Source: an uncultured bacterium (GTDB taxonomy: Bacteria; Bacteroidota; Bacteroidia; Bacteroidales; Bacteroidaceae). Taken from it: DNA of 45,143 nucleotides. The stretch spans positions 1 to 45,143 of the forward strand of contig CAMHUC010000026.1 of assembly GCA_946188155.1 (NCBI GenBank), written 5' to 3'. Within the stretch, counting starts at the first letter, position 1. Each line of letters starts with the position of its first letter. Below the pieces are notes generated by a model. The model did not search any database. It saw only the letters and a list, made by a program, of their open reading frames with translations, and had not been told where the DNA came from. The position numbers were made by a program, and so were the translations under genes. Positions 33,722 to 41,524 of this stretch are shown in pieces.

Positions 33722-34945
33722 ATGGATATTACCGAACGATTTTTAAACTACACTAAATTCGACACGCAGTCGGCTGACGACAGCCAGAGCGTGCCCAGTA
33801 CACTCAAGCAACTGGAGTTTGCCAGATACCTCAAGCACGAACTGGAGTGCGAAGGACTCAGCGACGTGGAGATGGACGACAAGGGTTACATCTACGCCAC
33901 GCTGAAGGCCAACCGCAAGGGCCATATACCCACCATCGGCTTCATATCCCACTACGACACGTCGCCCGACAGCTCCGGAGCGGGCGTCCGGGCGCAGATC
34001 GTACGTTGCTACGACGGCTCCGACATCCAGCTCTCCGAGGGCATCGTTAGCAGCCCCAGCCGCTTCCCCGAGCTGCTGCGGCATGTGGGTGAGGACCTGA
34101 TCGTCACCGACGGCACCACGCTCCTCGGAGCCGACGACAAGGCGGGCATCGCCGAGATCGTCGAGGCCGTATGCTGGCTGCGCGACCACCCTGAGGTGAA
34201 GCACGGCGACATACGCATCGCCTTCAATCCCGACGAGGAGATAGGTCTCGGCGCACGCCATTTCGACGTAGAGCGATTCGGATGCCAGTGGGCCTACACC
34301 GTCGACGGTGGCGACCTGGGCGAGCTGGAGTTCGAGAATTTCAACGCGGCCCAGGCCAAGATCCTCATCCGCGGTGTCAGCGTCCATCCCGGCTATGCCA
34401 AGGGCAAGATGGTCAATGCCAGCCTGCTGGCCGTCGAGCTGGCCGCGATGCTGCCTGCTGACGAGACTCCCGAGCATACCGAGGGCTATCAGGGATTCTA
34501 CCACCTGCTCTCCATGCAGTCGACGGTGGAGCAGGCACGCCTGCATTATATCATCCGCGACCACGACCGCAGCCGCTTCGAGGCCCGCAAGCGCTTCGTA
34601 GAGCAGTGTGTCCAGGCCCTCTGCGACAAGTACGGCGAGGGCGTGGCCGTCTGCGAGCTGTGCGACCAGTACTATAACATGAAGGAGAAGATCGACCCCC
34701 AGATGCACGTCATCGACGTGGTGCTCCACGCCATGCAGGCCTGCGGGGTGGCCCCGAAGGTGAAGCCCATCCGTGGCGGCACCGACGGTGCCCAGCTGTC
34801 GTTTCGAGGCCTGCCCTGTCCCAACATCTTCGCGGGGGGAGTCAATTTCCACGGGCCTTACGAGTTCGTCAGCATACAGTCGATGGAGAAGGCCAAGCAG
34901 GTCATCGTGGAGATCTGCCGCCTGGTGGGCGAGTTCGAAAACTGA
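33722..34945 (+). CDS. pepT: Peptidase T (tripeptide aminopeptidase)
   Basis: 407 residues, M20 metallopeptidase family. Metal and catalytic residues are visible: His77/Asp79 in [10 protein letters not shown], Asp in [13 protein letters not shown], the Glu-Glu pair in [11 protein letters not shown], Asp in [12 protein letters not shown], and the late His in [13 protein letters not shown] dimerisation domain sits between (about 205-320). The ATG at 33722 gives [17 protein letters not shown], the usual PepT start; a TTG four codons earlier overlaps the promoter box. It removes N-terminal residues from tripeptides in the cytoplasm. The antiporter gene follows after a repeat-filled 40-base gap. 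Confidence 0.96.
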   Translation: MDITERFLNYTKFDTQSADDSQSVPSTLKQLEFARYLKHELECEGLSDVEMDDKGYIYATLKANRKGHIPTIGFISHYDTSPDSSGAGVRAQIVRCYDGSDIQLSEGIVSSPSRFPELLRHVGEDLIVTDGTTLLGADDKAGIAEIVEAVCWLRDHPEVKHGDIRIAFNPDEEIGLGARHFDVERFGCQWAYTVDGGDLGELEFENFNAAQAKILIRGVSVHPGYAKGKMVNASLLAVELAAMLPADETPEHTEGYQGFYHLLSMQSTVEQARLHYIIRDHDRSRFEARKRFVEQCVQALCDKYGEGVAVCELCDQYYNMKEKIDPQMHVIDVVLHAMQACGVAPKVKPIRGGTDGAQLSFRGLPCPNIFAGGVNFHGPYEFVSIQSMEKAKQVIVEICRLVGEFEN

Positions 34946-34948
34946 CAG

Positions 34949-34981
34949 ATAGTAAATAGTAAATCCGTAAATAGTAAATAA
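34949..34981 (+). repeat. GTAAATCCGTAAATAG repeat, copy 3
   Basis: ATAGTAAATAGTAAATCCG followed by TAAATAGTAAATAAC, ending five bases before the GTG start at 34986. It supplies the in-frame TAA at 34968. Confidence 0.8.
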
Positions 34982-34985
34982 CACC

Positions 34986-37250
34986 GTGGGCTCATTACCG
35001 GCATTGATACAGGATTTGGCGCTGATACTCGTAGTGGCGGGCGTCGTGACGCTGCTCTTCAAGCGACTCAAGCAGCCACTCGTGCTGGGGTATATCCTGG
35101 CAGGATTCCTCGTCAGCCCCCACATGCCCTATACGGCATCGGTGGTCGACTCCGAGAACATCCATCTCTGGGCCGACATCGGCGTGATGTTCCTGCTCTT
35201 CTCGCTGGGCCTCGACTTCTCGTTCAAGAAGATTCTCAAGATGGGGGCCTCGCCAGTCATCTCGGCCTGCTCCATCATCTTCTCCATGTCCATGCTCGGC
35301 GTCGTCGTGGGCCACGCCTTCGGCTGGGGGCGCATGGACTGCATCTTCCTGGGCGGCATGCTGGCCATGTCGTCCACCACCATCATCTATAAGGCCTTCG
35401 ACGACCTGGGCCTCCGACAGCAGCAGTTCGCCGGGCTGGTGATGAGCGTGCTCATACTCGAGGACATCCTGGCCATCGTCATGATGGTGCTGCTCAGTGC
35501 CGTGGCCGGCGGCAGCAGTCCCGACGGCAGTCAGATGCTCGGCTCCGTGCTGAAGATCGTGTTCTTCCTCGTGCTGTGGCTCGTGGTGGGCATCTTCGCC
35601 ATACCGGCACTGCTGCGCCAGGTGCGTAGCCTGGTCAACAATGAGGTGCTGCTCATCGTGTCCCTCGGCCTGTGCTGCGCCATGGCCGTATTCTCCACCA
35701 AGGTGGGCTTCTCCTCGGCCTTCGGCGCCTTCATCATGGGCAGCATACTGGCAGAGACCGTCGAGGCCGAGCGCATCGAGAAGCTCGTGGAGCCCGTGAA
35801 GAACCTCTTCGGGGCCATCTTCTTCGTATCGGTAGGCATGCTCGTCGACCCCAAGATCCTCGTCGCCTATGCCCTGCCCATCACCGCCCTGGTGCTCACC
35901 ATCCTCGTGGGCCAGGCCGTTCTGGGCACCTTCTCGTTCATGCTTGGCGGCGAGTCGCTCAAGTCGGCCATGCGCTGCGGATTCTCCATGGCTCAGATCG
36001 GCGAGTTCTCGTTCATCATCGCCTCCCTCGGCCTGTCCCTGGGTGTCATCAGCGATTTCCTATACCCGGTGGTGGTGGCCGTATCAGTCATAACCACGTT
36101 CCTCACACCTTACATGATACGGCTCGCCACGCCGGTTTACAACAGCCTCGAGCGCCGGCTGCCCTCCAAGCTCATCAAACTGCTCAACCAGCTCACCATC
36201 AGCCAGAATGCCCGCCGGGAGCAGAGCCTGTGGAAGTCGCTGCTCGTCGAGATGGGCGTCAACACGCTCGTCTACTCCATACTCTCCTCGGCCGCCATCG
36301 CCGTCATGTTCACCTTCGCCCTGCCCTTCATGCAGCAGGTGATGCCCGGCGACGCCCTGCTCATCTGGGCCAATGCCCTCACCGGCCTGCTCACCATCCT
36401 CATCATAGCCCCCTTCCTGCGCGCCATGGTGATGAAGAAGAACCGCAGCGACGAGTTCCGCAAGCTGTGGGCCGAGAGTAGCCGCAACCGCCTGCCGCTG
36501 ATGCTCACCATCCTCGTGCGGGCCCTCGTGGCACTGGCCTTCATCTTCTACATCTGCCAGCACCTTACCCACTTCACCCGCGCACTGGCCATCACCGTCG
36601 GCCTGATGCTGCTGGCAGCCATCATCTTCTCACGCTGGATCAAGAAGCGGTCCATCACCCTCGAGCGGCTCTTCCTGATGAACCTGCGCTCGCGCGAGAT
36701 CGAGGCACAGGTCCACGGGCGCAAGCGCCCGCTCTACGAAGGCAAGCTGCTCGACCGCGATATCCACATATCCGAGTTCGAGGTGCCCTCCAACTCCATG
36801 TGGATGGGCCAGACGCTACGCCAGCTCAGCCTGGGGCAGAAGTTCGGCGTGCTCGTGAGTAGCATCCTCCGAGGGGGCCAGCGGCTGAACATCCCCGACG
36901 GCGACTACATCATCTTCCCTGGCGACGTGCTCCAGGTGATAGGCTCCGACCAGCAGTTCGCCGCCTTCCGCGATGCCGTCAGCCGCGAGGTGTTCGGCGA
37001 GGATGCCGAGCTGGAGAAGCGCGAGATGAAGCTGCGCCAGCTCGTCATCGGCTCCGACAGCCCCTTCATCGGCAAGTCGCTCATCGAGAGTGGCATACGC
37101 GACGTCTACAGCTGCATGGTGGTGGGTCTCGAGGAGGGCAAGGAGAGCCTCAGCCCGTATGCCCCCGCCCGCAAGTTCCAGGAGGGCGACATCATCTGGG
37201 TGGTAGGCGAGGAGGAAGCCCTCGACACGCTGCTCCGTCAGTCGCACTAG
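34986..37250 (+). CDS. CPA2-family monovalent cation:proton antiporter with two TrkA-C domains
   Basis: 754 residues. The N-terminal about 390 residues form the KefB/Na_H_Exchanger fold: KRLKQPLVLGYILAGFLVSP, MFLLFSLGLDFSFKK, GGMLAMSSTTIIYKAFDD, ILEDILAIVMM, and SAFGAFIMGSILAETVEAERI. More membrane segments follow (about 415-560). Two TrkA-C-like regulatory domains are at the C-terminus (ISEFEVPSNSMWMGQTLRQL and LVIGSDSPFIGKSLIESGI); no TrkA-N nucleotide-binding domain lies between. It probably exchanges K+ or Na+ for protons. Start GTG 34986 is forced by the upstream in-frame TAA and the lack of an ATG. Confidence 0.92.
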   Translation: MGSLPALIQDLALILVVAGVVTLLFKRLKQPLVLGYILAGFLVSPHMPYTASVVDSENIHLWADIGVMFLLFSLGLDFSFKKILKMGASPVISACSIIFSMSMLGVVVGHAFGWGRMDCIFLGGMLAMSSTTIIYKAFDDLGLRQQQFAGLVMSVLILEDILAIVMMVLLSAVAGGSSPDGSQMLGSVLKIVFFLVLWLVVGIFAIPALLRQVRSLVNNEVLLIVSLGLCCAMAVFSTKVGFSSAFGAFIMGSILAETVEAERIEKLVEPVKNLFGAIFFVSVGMLVDPKILVAYALPITALVLTILVGQAVLGTFSFMLGGESLKSAMRCGFSMAQIGEFSFIIASLGLSLGVISDFLYPVVVAVSVITTFLTPYMIRLATPVYNSLERRLPSKLIKLLNQLTISQNARREQSLWKSLLVEMGVNTLVYSILSSAAIAVMFTFALPFMQQVMPGDALLIWANALTGLLTILIIAPFLRAMVMKKNRSDEFRKLWAESSRNRLPLMLTILVRALVALAFIFYICQHLTHFTRALAITVGLMLLAAIIFSRWIKKRSITLERLFLMNLRSREIEAQVHGRKRPLYEGKLLDRDIHISEFEVPSNSMWMGQTLRQLSLGQKFGVLVSSILRGGQRLNIPDGDYIIFPGDVLQVIGSDQQFAAFRDAVSREVFGEDAELEKREMKLRQLVIGSDSPFIGKSLIESGIRDVYSCMVVGLEEGKESLSPYAPARKFQEGDIIWVVGEEEALDTLLRQSH

Positions 37251-37531
37251 TGCATTGTATCGACGAGTTTTTTATCTAATATGTATGGCTGTAGGGCGTC
37301 ATGCTTGTCAAACGCCGGATCACAGGCTGGCACCCTTCTCTATCCGGCAAGATCTCACGGGGACTGTCCCCCTGAGCACAGTGCTTATGTCATAACCTTT
37401 GGTTAGAAATCCTTCAAGAATCTGTTTCAAAATTCCTGGGCTTCACCCCGAAATAGATTTCCCCGTCAGATTTTTTCCCTGATTTTCAGAGGATTTCTTG
37501 CGCAGCGATCATCCAGCGCTTACGTTCCGGA
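37251..37531. other. Gene-free gap with a REP-like hairpin
   Basis: Nothing coding is seen. GGGGACTGTCCCC (37357-37369), followed by CTGAG, is a small palindrome of the same GGGAC type as those at 38504-38560 and 38953-38983. The remainder is T-rich and featureless to the eye. Confidence 0.4.
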
Positions 37532-38059
37532 TCAAGGCTCCGGCTCCGGTGCGGGCGCGGGGTTCACGATGGCGTCGATGGCCTCGCGGGCAGCCTTCGT
37601 CCAGCGGAACGAGGCATCGCCGTTCAGCTCCGTGCGGGTGAAGTCGCCAGTGGCCTGCGCCAGCAGCTTGCAGCTCTTCACGGCATACTGCGCCTCCTTC
37701 GTGTAGTCGGGCGTGCGCGGCGTGCCGTCGGCGTTCTTCGTGGCAGGCAGGCCGCCCAGGCCGCCCACGATCTTGTAGCCCTCCTTGATGTCCAGGCCGT
37801 TGCCCTGCACCGAGCACTTGAAGATGGCCAGGTTGTCTATCTTCACCGTGTTGCCCTCAAGGCACATCTCGCGCGTGCAGCTCACGAAGTCCTTCAGGAT
37901 GCCGGCGATGGTCCCGGCGGTGAACGGCGTGTTGTGCTCAGCCATGTGGCGGGCCATGTCGTCGATGCTCATCGCCTTTTTGTACTCCACGCGGGCAAAC
38001 CACTTGCCGAAGGCCGAGGAGAACGAGTTCTGGTTCTGACTGATGTTAAGTTCAAGCAT
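37532..38059 (-). CDS. HU-HIG type DNA-binding protein
   Basis: 175 residues. The N-terminal 125 residues are an HU/IHF-like fold of the Bacteroidetes HU-HIG clade: VEYKKAMSIDDMARHMAEHN, TAGTIAGILKDFVSCTREM, GNTVKIDNLAIFKCSVQGNG. A further segment (FTRTELNGDASFRWTKAARE) and a Pro/Glu tail (NPAPAPEPEP) follow. The role is unknown; DNA binding is expected from the fold. Its ATG lies 74 bases after a TATCTTTG box (38133-38140), and it is divergent from a DUF4248 gene, a pairing I recall as common in Bacteroides and Prevotella. Confidence 0.85.
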   Translation of the reverse strand: MLELNISQNQNSFSSAFGKWFARVEYKKAMSIDDMARHMAEHNTPFTAGTIAGILKDFVSCTREMCLEGNTVKIDNLAIFKCSVQGNGLDIKEGYKIVGGLGGLPATKNADGTPRTPDYTKEAQYAVKSCKLLAQATGDFTRTELNGDASFRWTKAAREAIDAIVNPAPAPEPEP

Positions 38060-38132
38060 AGTTCTTTGTTCCTTTCTTTTTTAGTTTGTTAATTTGTTAA
38101 TGTTCTCGTGTCATTGGATCCTTTTGACGATG

Positions 38133-38140
38133 CAAAGATA
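38133..38140 (-). promoter_or_regulatory. TAnnTTTG box for the HU-HIG gene
   Basis: TATCTTTG on the minus strand, about 73 bases before the start codon at 38059. Confidence 0.5.
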
Positions 38141-38160
38141 ATAATAATTCGCCATCTTTT

Positions 38161-38200
38161 ATGCCTTTTGAGGACTTATAATGCCTTTTGAGGACTTATA
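38161..38200. repeat. Two perfect 20-base direct repeats between divergent promoters
   Basis: ATGCCTTTTGAGGACTTATA occurs twice head to tail (38161-38180, 38181-38200). It lies exactly between the HU-HIG box (38133-38140) and the DUF4248 box (38217-38224), the usual place of an operator shared by two genes. Confidence 0.75.
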
Positions 38201-38216
38201 TTTCGAAAATTTTTCG

Positions 38217-38224
38217 TATCTTTG
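38217..38224 (+). promoter_or_regulatory. TAnnTTTG box for the DUF4248 gene
   Basis: TATCTTTG at 38217-38224, 42 bases before the ATG at 38266. Confidence 0.5.
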
Positions 38225-38265
38225 CATCGTAAAACAAAATAGTAACAATTTAACCCCATTCGCCC

Positions 38266-38503
38266 ATGCATCAAAATCTCAAATCTCAACCCACAACCCT
38301 CATCCCTCACCCCCTCCGCAGCCCTCGGCCGCAGCGAGCTGGCCCAGCGCTACTTCCCCTCCATGCTTCAGAAGTCGGCCTGGCAGAAGCTGAAGTCCTG
38401 GCTGCAGGTCAACCCCCGCCTGACGCACCTGGCCCACCTGTCGCGCCGCACCTTCACACCCGCCGAACTCACCCTCATCTACGCCGAACTCGGCGAGCCA
38501 TAA
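38266..38503 (+). pseudogene. DUF4248 protein, frameshifted
   Basis: From the ATG at 38266 the frame reads MHQNLKSQPTTLIPHP and then runs into proline/arginine-rich nonsense. One frame over, the sequence reads SALGRSELAQRYFPSMLQKS, WQKLKSWLQVNPRLTHL and RRTFTPAELTLIYAELGEP to a TAA at 38501. That is a DUF4248 protein: ELAQRYFP, the WxKLxxW segment and the closing TP...I...LGEP are its marks. Dropping one C from the run of five after base 38310 would join start and body. The body frame has no start codon of its own after the TAA at 38243. It is either a true frameshift, a phase-variable tract, or a sequencing error. The function of DUF4248 is unknown. Confidence 0.75.
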
Positions 38504-38565
38504 CAGGGGGACGGTTCTTTTGTTATCAGCCCGCTGATAACAAAAGAACCGTCCCCCTGTTATGG
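38498..38565. repeat. Perfect 33-bp-arm palindrome overlapping the DUF4248 stop
   Basis: The left arm starts CCATAACAGGGGGACGG and ends TTGTTATCAGC (38498-38530); after two bases the exact inverse follows (38533-38565). The TAA stop of the DUF4248 gene lies inside the left arm. The GGGGGACGGTTCTTTTGT core is like REP-associated transposase palindromes. It can also serve as a bidirectional terminator. Confidence 0.9.
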
Positions 38566-38604
38566 AGGAGCCTCCGCGCGCGCCGCACCGGTTTATTAAC
38601 CCCC

Positions 38605-38684
38605 GGCAGGAGCCTCTTATTCCCCGTTAGGAGGCTCTTGTCGCCAGCAGGAGCCTTCTGTCGCCAGCAGAAGCCTCTTATCAG
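38605..38684. repeat. Four degenerate 20-base tandem repeats
   Basis: Units GGCAGGAGCCTCTTATTCCC, CGTTAGGAGGCTCTTGTCGC, CAGCAGGAGCCTTCTGTCGC and CAGCAGAAGCCTCTTATCAG follow without gaps. They share GAGCCTCT and CTGTCG words with the hairpin after nuoN (875-930). Confidence 0.65.
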
Positions 38685-38747
38685 GCATATTTATACATAA
38701 TTAATTGATTATCAAATGGTTTAGCGCGTCCTCCCAATACACGCTCC

Positions 38748-38943
38748 AACTACAAACTACAAACTACATTTAGTATTTTTGAGTTCCAGTGTCAACTGAT
38801 ATTTAATTTATTATATATTATAATATATAATAAATTAAATATATATAATATGTATACTATTATAAATATTTCTCCTTCCTCCCCTCATTAAGTCCGGGGG
38901 AGGCACAAATGAAATAGTGAAATGTAGTTTGTAGTTTGTAGTT
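38748..38943. repeat. Nested palindromic element, about 196 bp
   Basis: The outer arms are AACTACA with two further 7-base CTACAAA units (38748-38771) and the exact 24-base inverse at 38920-38943. Centred between them is a perfect 44-base AT palindrome (38799-38842) built on ATATTTAATTTATTATATAT. No coding. It looks like a MITE-sized element or folded gap sequence. Confidence 0.75.
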
Positions 38944-39413
38944 ACACAGAATGGGGACAAGTGATCACAAGTGGTCTGTCCCCTGGATCACGGGATGAAT
39001 TAGTATTTTTCCCTCCCGGCATCGCCGGGGAAGTCAGCCCCGGCTTCTGCATGACTGCATTTTTGAGTGTGTTCAACAGAAATCTTATTCATAAACTAAA
39101 GAGTTATTCAGGTAGCCTCAAGCCATACGAGTATCTCTTTAGTTTCTTCTATGCCATCTGGTCTCTTTTTTCTCTTTTACACCCCAATTTTTCCTAAAAG
39201 AAGTGTCACAAGCAGTATGATCAGGTGTATATATATCTGAATTTCAGCGTGTTAAATTCTATGCAGCCTTTGTGGCACATCTGTGACACATCTGTGACAC
39301 ATTTACATCTGTCACAGACACTCCCCAGAAAACTATCCTCGCTGAAAGGATTAATTTAGGCCAAATTTGTTTACACTGAAATGATGCGTAAAACAGCCTG
39401 GAGAGCAACCTCT
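38944..39413. other. Gene-free stretch
   Basis: GGGGAC/GTCCCC (38953-38958/38978-38983) and GCCGGGG/CCCCGGC (about 39024-39046) are GC-rich hairpins of the REP kind. An open frame of 78 codons at 38961-39197 has no ribosome site or recognisable features. Nothing else is supported. Confidence 0.4.
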
Positions 39414-39489
39414 GTGCAAAGTGGGACTTTCCTCCGTGCAAAGTGGGACTTTCCTCCGTGCAAAATGGGACTTTCCTCCGTGCAAAGTC
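39414..39489. repeat. 22-base tandem repeat, 3.5 copies
   Basis: GTGCAAAGTGGGACTTTCCT plus CC is repeated at 39414-39435, 39436-39457 and 39458-39479 (one substitution), with a partial fourth copy to 39489. There are no spacers, so it is a minisatellite and not a CRISPR array. Confidence 0.85.
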
Positions 39490-39675
39490 AGAACCCCGTT
39501 TCCAGGGCTTTTTCCTGTGTTTTGGAGTTGCTTCGGGATTTGCGATAATTATTTACACTTTGATATCGTGGAACCCCGGGTATGAACTATGTGGACGATA
39601 ACTAACGGGGGGCGGTTTAAGAAGTTTCTGGGAATTTTGCAAGGAATAGGAACTGAAATTTGCTGCGGACGTGTG

Positions 39676-39820
39676 AAATGGGACAGCGGACGGACACGGA
39701 CTGATACGGACGGGGTTGTGATGGCAGCGGACTGGCACGGACTGACACGGACGGTGGTGTGATGGCAGCGGACTGGCACGGACTGACACGGACGGTGGTG
39801 TGATGGCAGCGGACGGACAC
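39676..39820. repeat. 41-base tandem repeat
   Basis: Unit GTGATGGCAGCGGACTGGCA then CGGACTGACACGGACGGTGG and T: exact copies at 39718-39758 and 39759-39799, a degenerate copy before (39676-39717) and a partial one after. The minus-strand frames across it are low-complexity (repeating VRVSPCQSAAIT), and I do not call a gene. Confidence 0.8.
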
Positions 39821-39857
39821 GGCGGGATTATAAGGTGCAGAGGAGTATGGGAGTGAC

Positions 39858-39901
39858 ATAAGCGCATAGGGCCCGCATCCCTGCGAGCCCTATGCGCTTA
39901 T
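39858..39901. promoter_or_regulatory. Strong 15-bp hairpin
   Basis: ATAAGCGCATAGGGC (39858-39872) pairs with GCCCTATGCGCTTAT (39887-39901), loop of 14. Twenty-one bases later a 12-codon frame MKRKLLTNLLIV (39923-39961) looks like the start of a signal peptide cut short. A minus-strand TAACTTTG box sits at 39982-39989 with no gene to serve. It may be the leader of a deleted gene. Confidence 0.45.
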
Positions 39902-40133
39902 TAACCAAAAATTGAAAACATTATGAAAAGAAAACTATTAACTAACTTATTAATCGTATGAATCACTCTTGATTTCTGATGCAAAGTTACGGCGAAAACG
40001 GGCTGAGACCAAATGTTTTCAGCGAAATTGTGGAAACTTATAGCGACAGGGCGGGGAATATGCGACAAACGGGGCGGCGGGCCTGAAAATCTGTCGCATG
40101 CAATAAAAAGGGAAATGTTCCGTTAATAGAGAT

Positions 40134-41480
40134 ATGATGAGACTGATAATTATTCTGCTGACGATAGTGACGGCCCTGGCGGGCTGTCAGAACGACGACA
40201 GCTTCACCACGGGGCGGGGGGCGCTGCTGAGCTTCGACGTGGACACGCTGCGGATGGACACCGTGTTCTCGCGGACGGCCTCGCGCACCTATACCTTCTG
40301 GGTGCGCAACAATAACAGCGACGGGCTGCGCATAGAGAGCGTCAGGCTGGCGCGAAGGAACCAGACGGGCTTCCGCGTGAACGTGGACGGCACGTACCTG
40401 GACAACTCCAACGGCTCGCAGGCCAACGGCCTGGAGATTCGCGGCGAGGACTCGCTGCTGGTGTTCGTGGAGCTGACGGCAGCCGAGACGCTTCAGCTGG
40501 AGCCGCAGAAGGTGGAGGACCGCCTGGTGTTCACCTTGGAGAGCGGTGCCGAGCAGAGCGTGCTGCTGGAGGCGTGGGCCTGGGATGCGGAGCGGATAGG
40601 GCGGCTGACGGTGGCCAGCGACACGGTGATAGAGTCGGCGAGGCCGCTGGTGGTGACGGAGCAGATACGGGTGGAGGAGGGTGCCACGCTGACGCTGCGT
40701 GGCACAACGCTCTACTTCCACGACGGTGCCGGCATCGAGGTGGGCGGCACGCTAAGGGCGGAGAACTGCACGCTGCGAGGCGACCGTCTGGACCGTATGT
40801 TCGACTATCTGCCCTACGACCGCGTGAGCGGTCAGTGGGGTGGGGTGCGCTTCCTGGCGTCGTCGACTGACAATGTGCTGACGGACACGGAGCTGCGCAA
40901 TGCCTCGGATGCCATCCGCTGCGACTCGGCAGCCCTGGACTCCACGCGCGTGAGGCTCCGGATGGAGCGTTGCACGGTGCATAACGCCGAGGGCACGGGC
41001 ATAGCGGCGGTGAACACTTATCTGGTGCTGCGGCAGTGCCAGCTGACGAACACGCTGGGGCCCTGCCTGGCCGTATATGGCGGCATCGCCGAGGTGAGCC
41101 GCTGCACGATAGCCCAGTTCTATCCCTTCTCGGCCGACCGCGGGCCTACCATCTTCTTCAGCAACGGCTGGGGAGGCGAGCCGGTGCCGCTGCTGAGGCT
41201 GACCTGCCAGGAGAGCATCCTGACGGGCTACGAGGAGGACGTGTGGGTGGGTGCGCCGATAGACTCTACGACGGTGTTCAACTACCGCTTCGCCAACTCG
41301 CTGGTGCGCTCGCCGAAGGTGGAGACGGCCGACAGCATACACTTCAGCGACATACGCTGGGAGTCGCCCAAGGACAGCATTCAGGGTGTGAAGCACTTCG
41401 TGACAATCGATGAGGACAACCTCGTCTACGACTTCCGCCTCGACTCGCTCTCGACGGCCAAGGGGCTGGGGTGCTATTAG
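40134..41480 (+). CDS. Beta-helix lipoprotein of unknown function
   Basis: 448 residues (ATGs at 40134 and 40137). MMRLIIILLTIVTALAGCQN is a lipoprotein signal with Cys18. A beta-sandwich-like region follows (SRTYTFWVRNNNSDGLRIES), then from about residue 165 right-handed parallel beta-helix repeats: IRVEEGATLTLRGTTLYFHD, AGIEVGGTLRAENCTLRGDR, RMERCTVHNAEGTGIAAVN, CQLTNTLGPCLAVYGGIAEV. It probably sits on the outer membrane and may bind glycans or act structurally; no catalytic residues are recognised. The protein ends abruptly at TAKGLGCY. A hairpin ATGCGACA/TGTCGCAT (40060-40067/40092-40099) lies upstream and no TAnnTTTG box is seen. Confidence 0.75.
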   Translation: MMRLIIILLTIVTALAGCQNDDSFTTGRGALLSFDVDTLRMDTVFSRTASRTYTFWVRNNNSDGLRIESVRLARRNQTGFRVNVDGTYLDNSNGSQANGLEIRGEDSLLVFVELTAAETLQLEPQKVEDRLVFTLESGAEQSVLLEAWAWDAERIGRLTVASDTVIESARPLVVTEQIRVEEGATLTLRGTTLYFHDGAGIEVGGTLRAENCTLRGDRLDRMFDYLPYDRVSGQWGGVRFLASSTDNVLTDTELRNASDAIRCDSAALDSTRVRLRMERCTVHNAEGTGIAAVNTYLVLRQCQLTNTLGPCLAVYGGIAEVSRCTIAQFYPFSADRGPTIFFSNGWGGEPVPLLRLTCQESILTGYEEDVWVGAPIDSTTVFNYRFANSLVRSPKVETADSIHFSDIRWESPKDSIQGVKHFVTIDEDNLVYDFRLDSLSTAKGLGCY

Positions 41481-41505
41481 GGGACGCGGTGGTGCGGTGG
41501 CGCCC

Positions 41506-41520
41506 CCGAATACTTCGGGC
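41506..41520. terminator. Small hairpin between convergent genes
   Basis: CCCGAA, TAC, TTCGGG in the 44-base gap between the beta-helix lipoprotein and cdd. It may serve both directions, though no T run follows. Confidence 0.4.
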
Positions 41521-41524
41521 TCCC

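Noticed and set aside
33743..35125. 460-codon minus-strand frame opposite pepT
   Set aside because: Shadow frame; the PepT metal-site residues are all present on the plus strand.
38961..39197. 78-codon plus-strand open frame
   Set aside because: No ribosome site, promoter or family features; composition changes along its length and it begins inside a GC-rich hairpin.
39414..39489. Possible CRISPR array
   Set aside because: The 22-base units are directly contiguous with no unique spacers, and no cas genes are in the window.
39549..39867. Minus-strand frames of 76-104 codons
   Set aside because: They are translations of the 41-base minisatellite, giving repeating low-complexity peptide, and one start codon lies inside the 39858-39901 hairpin.
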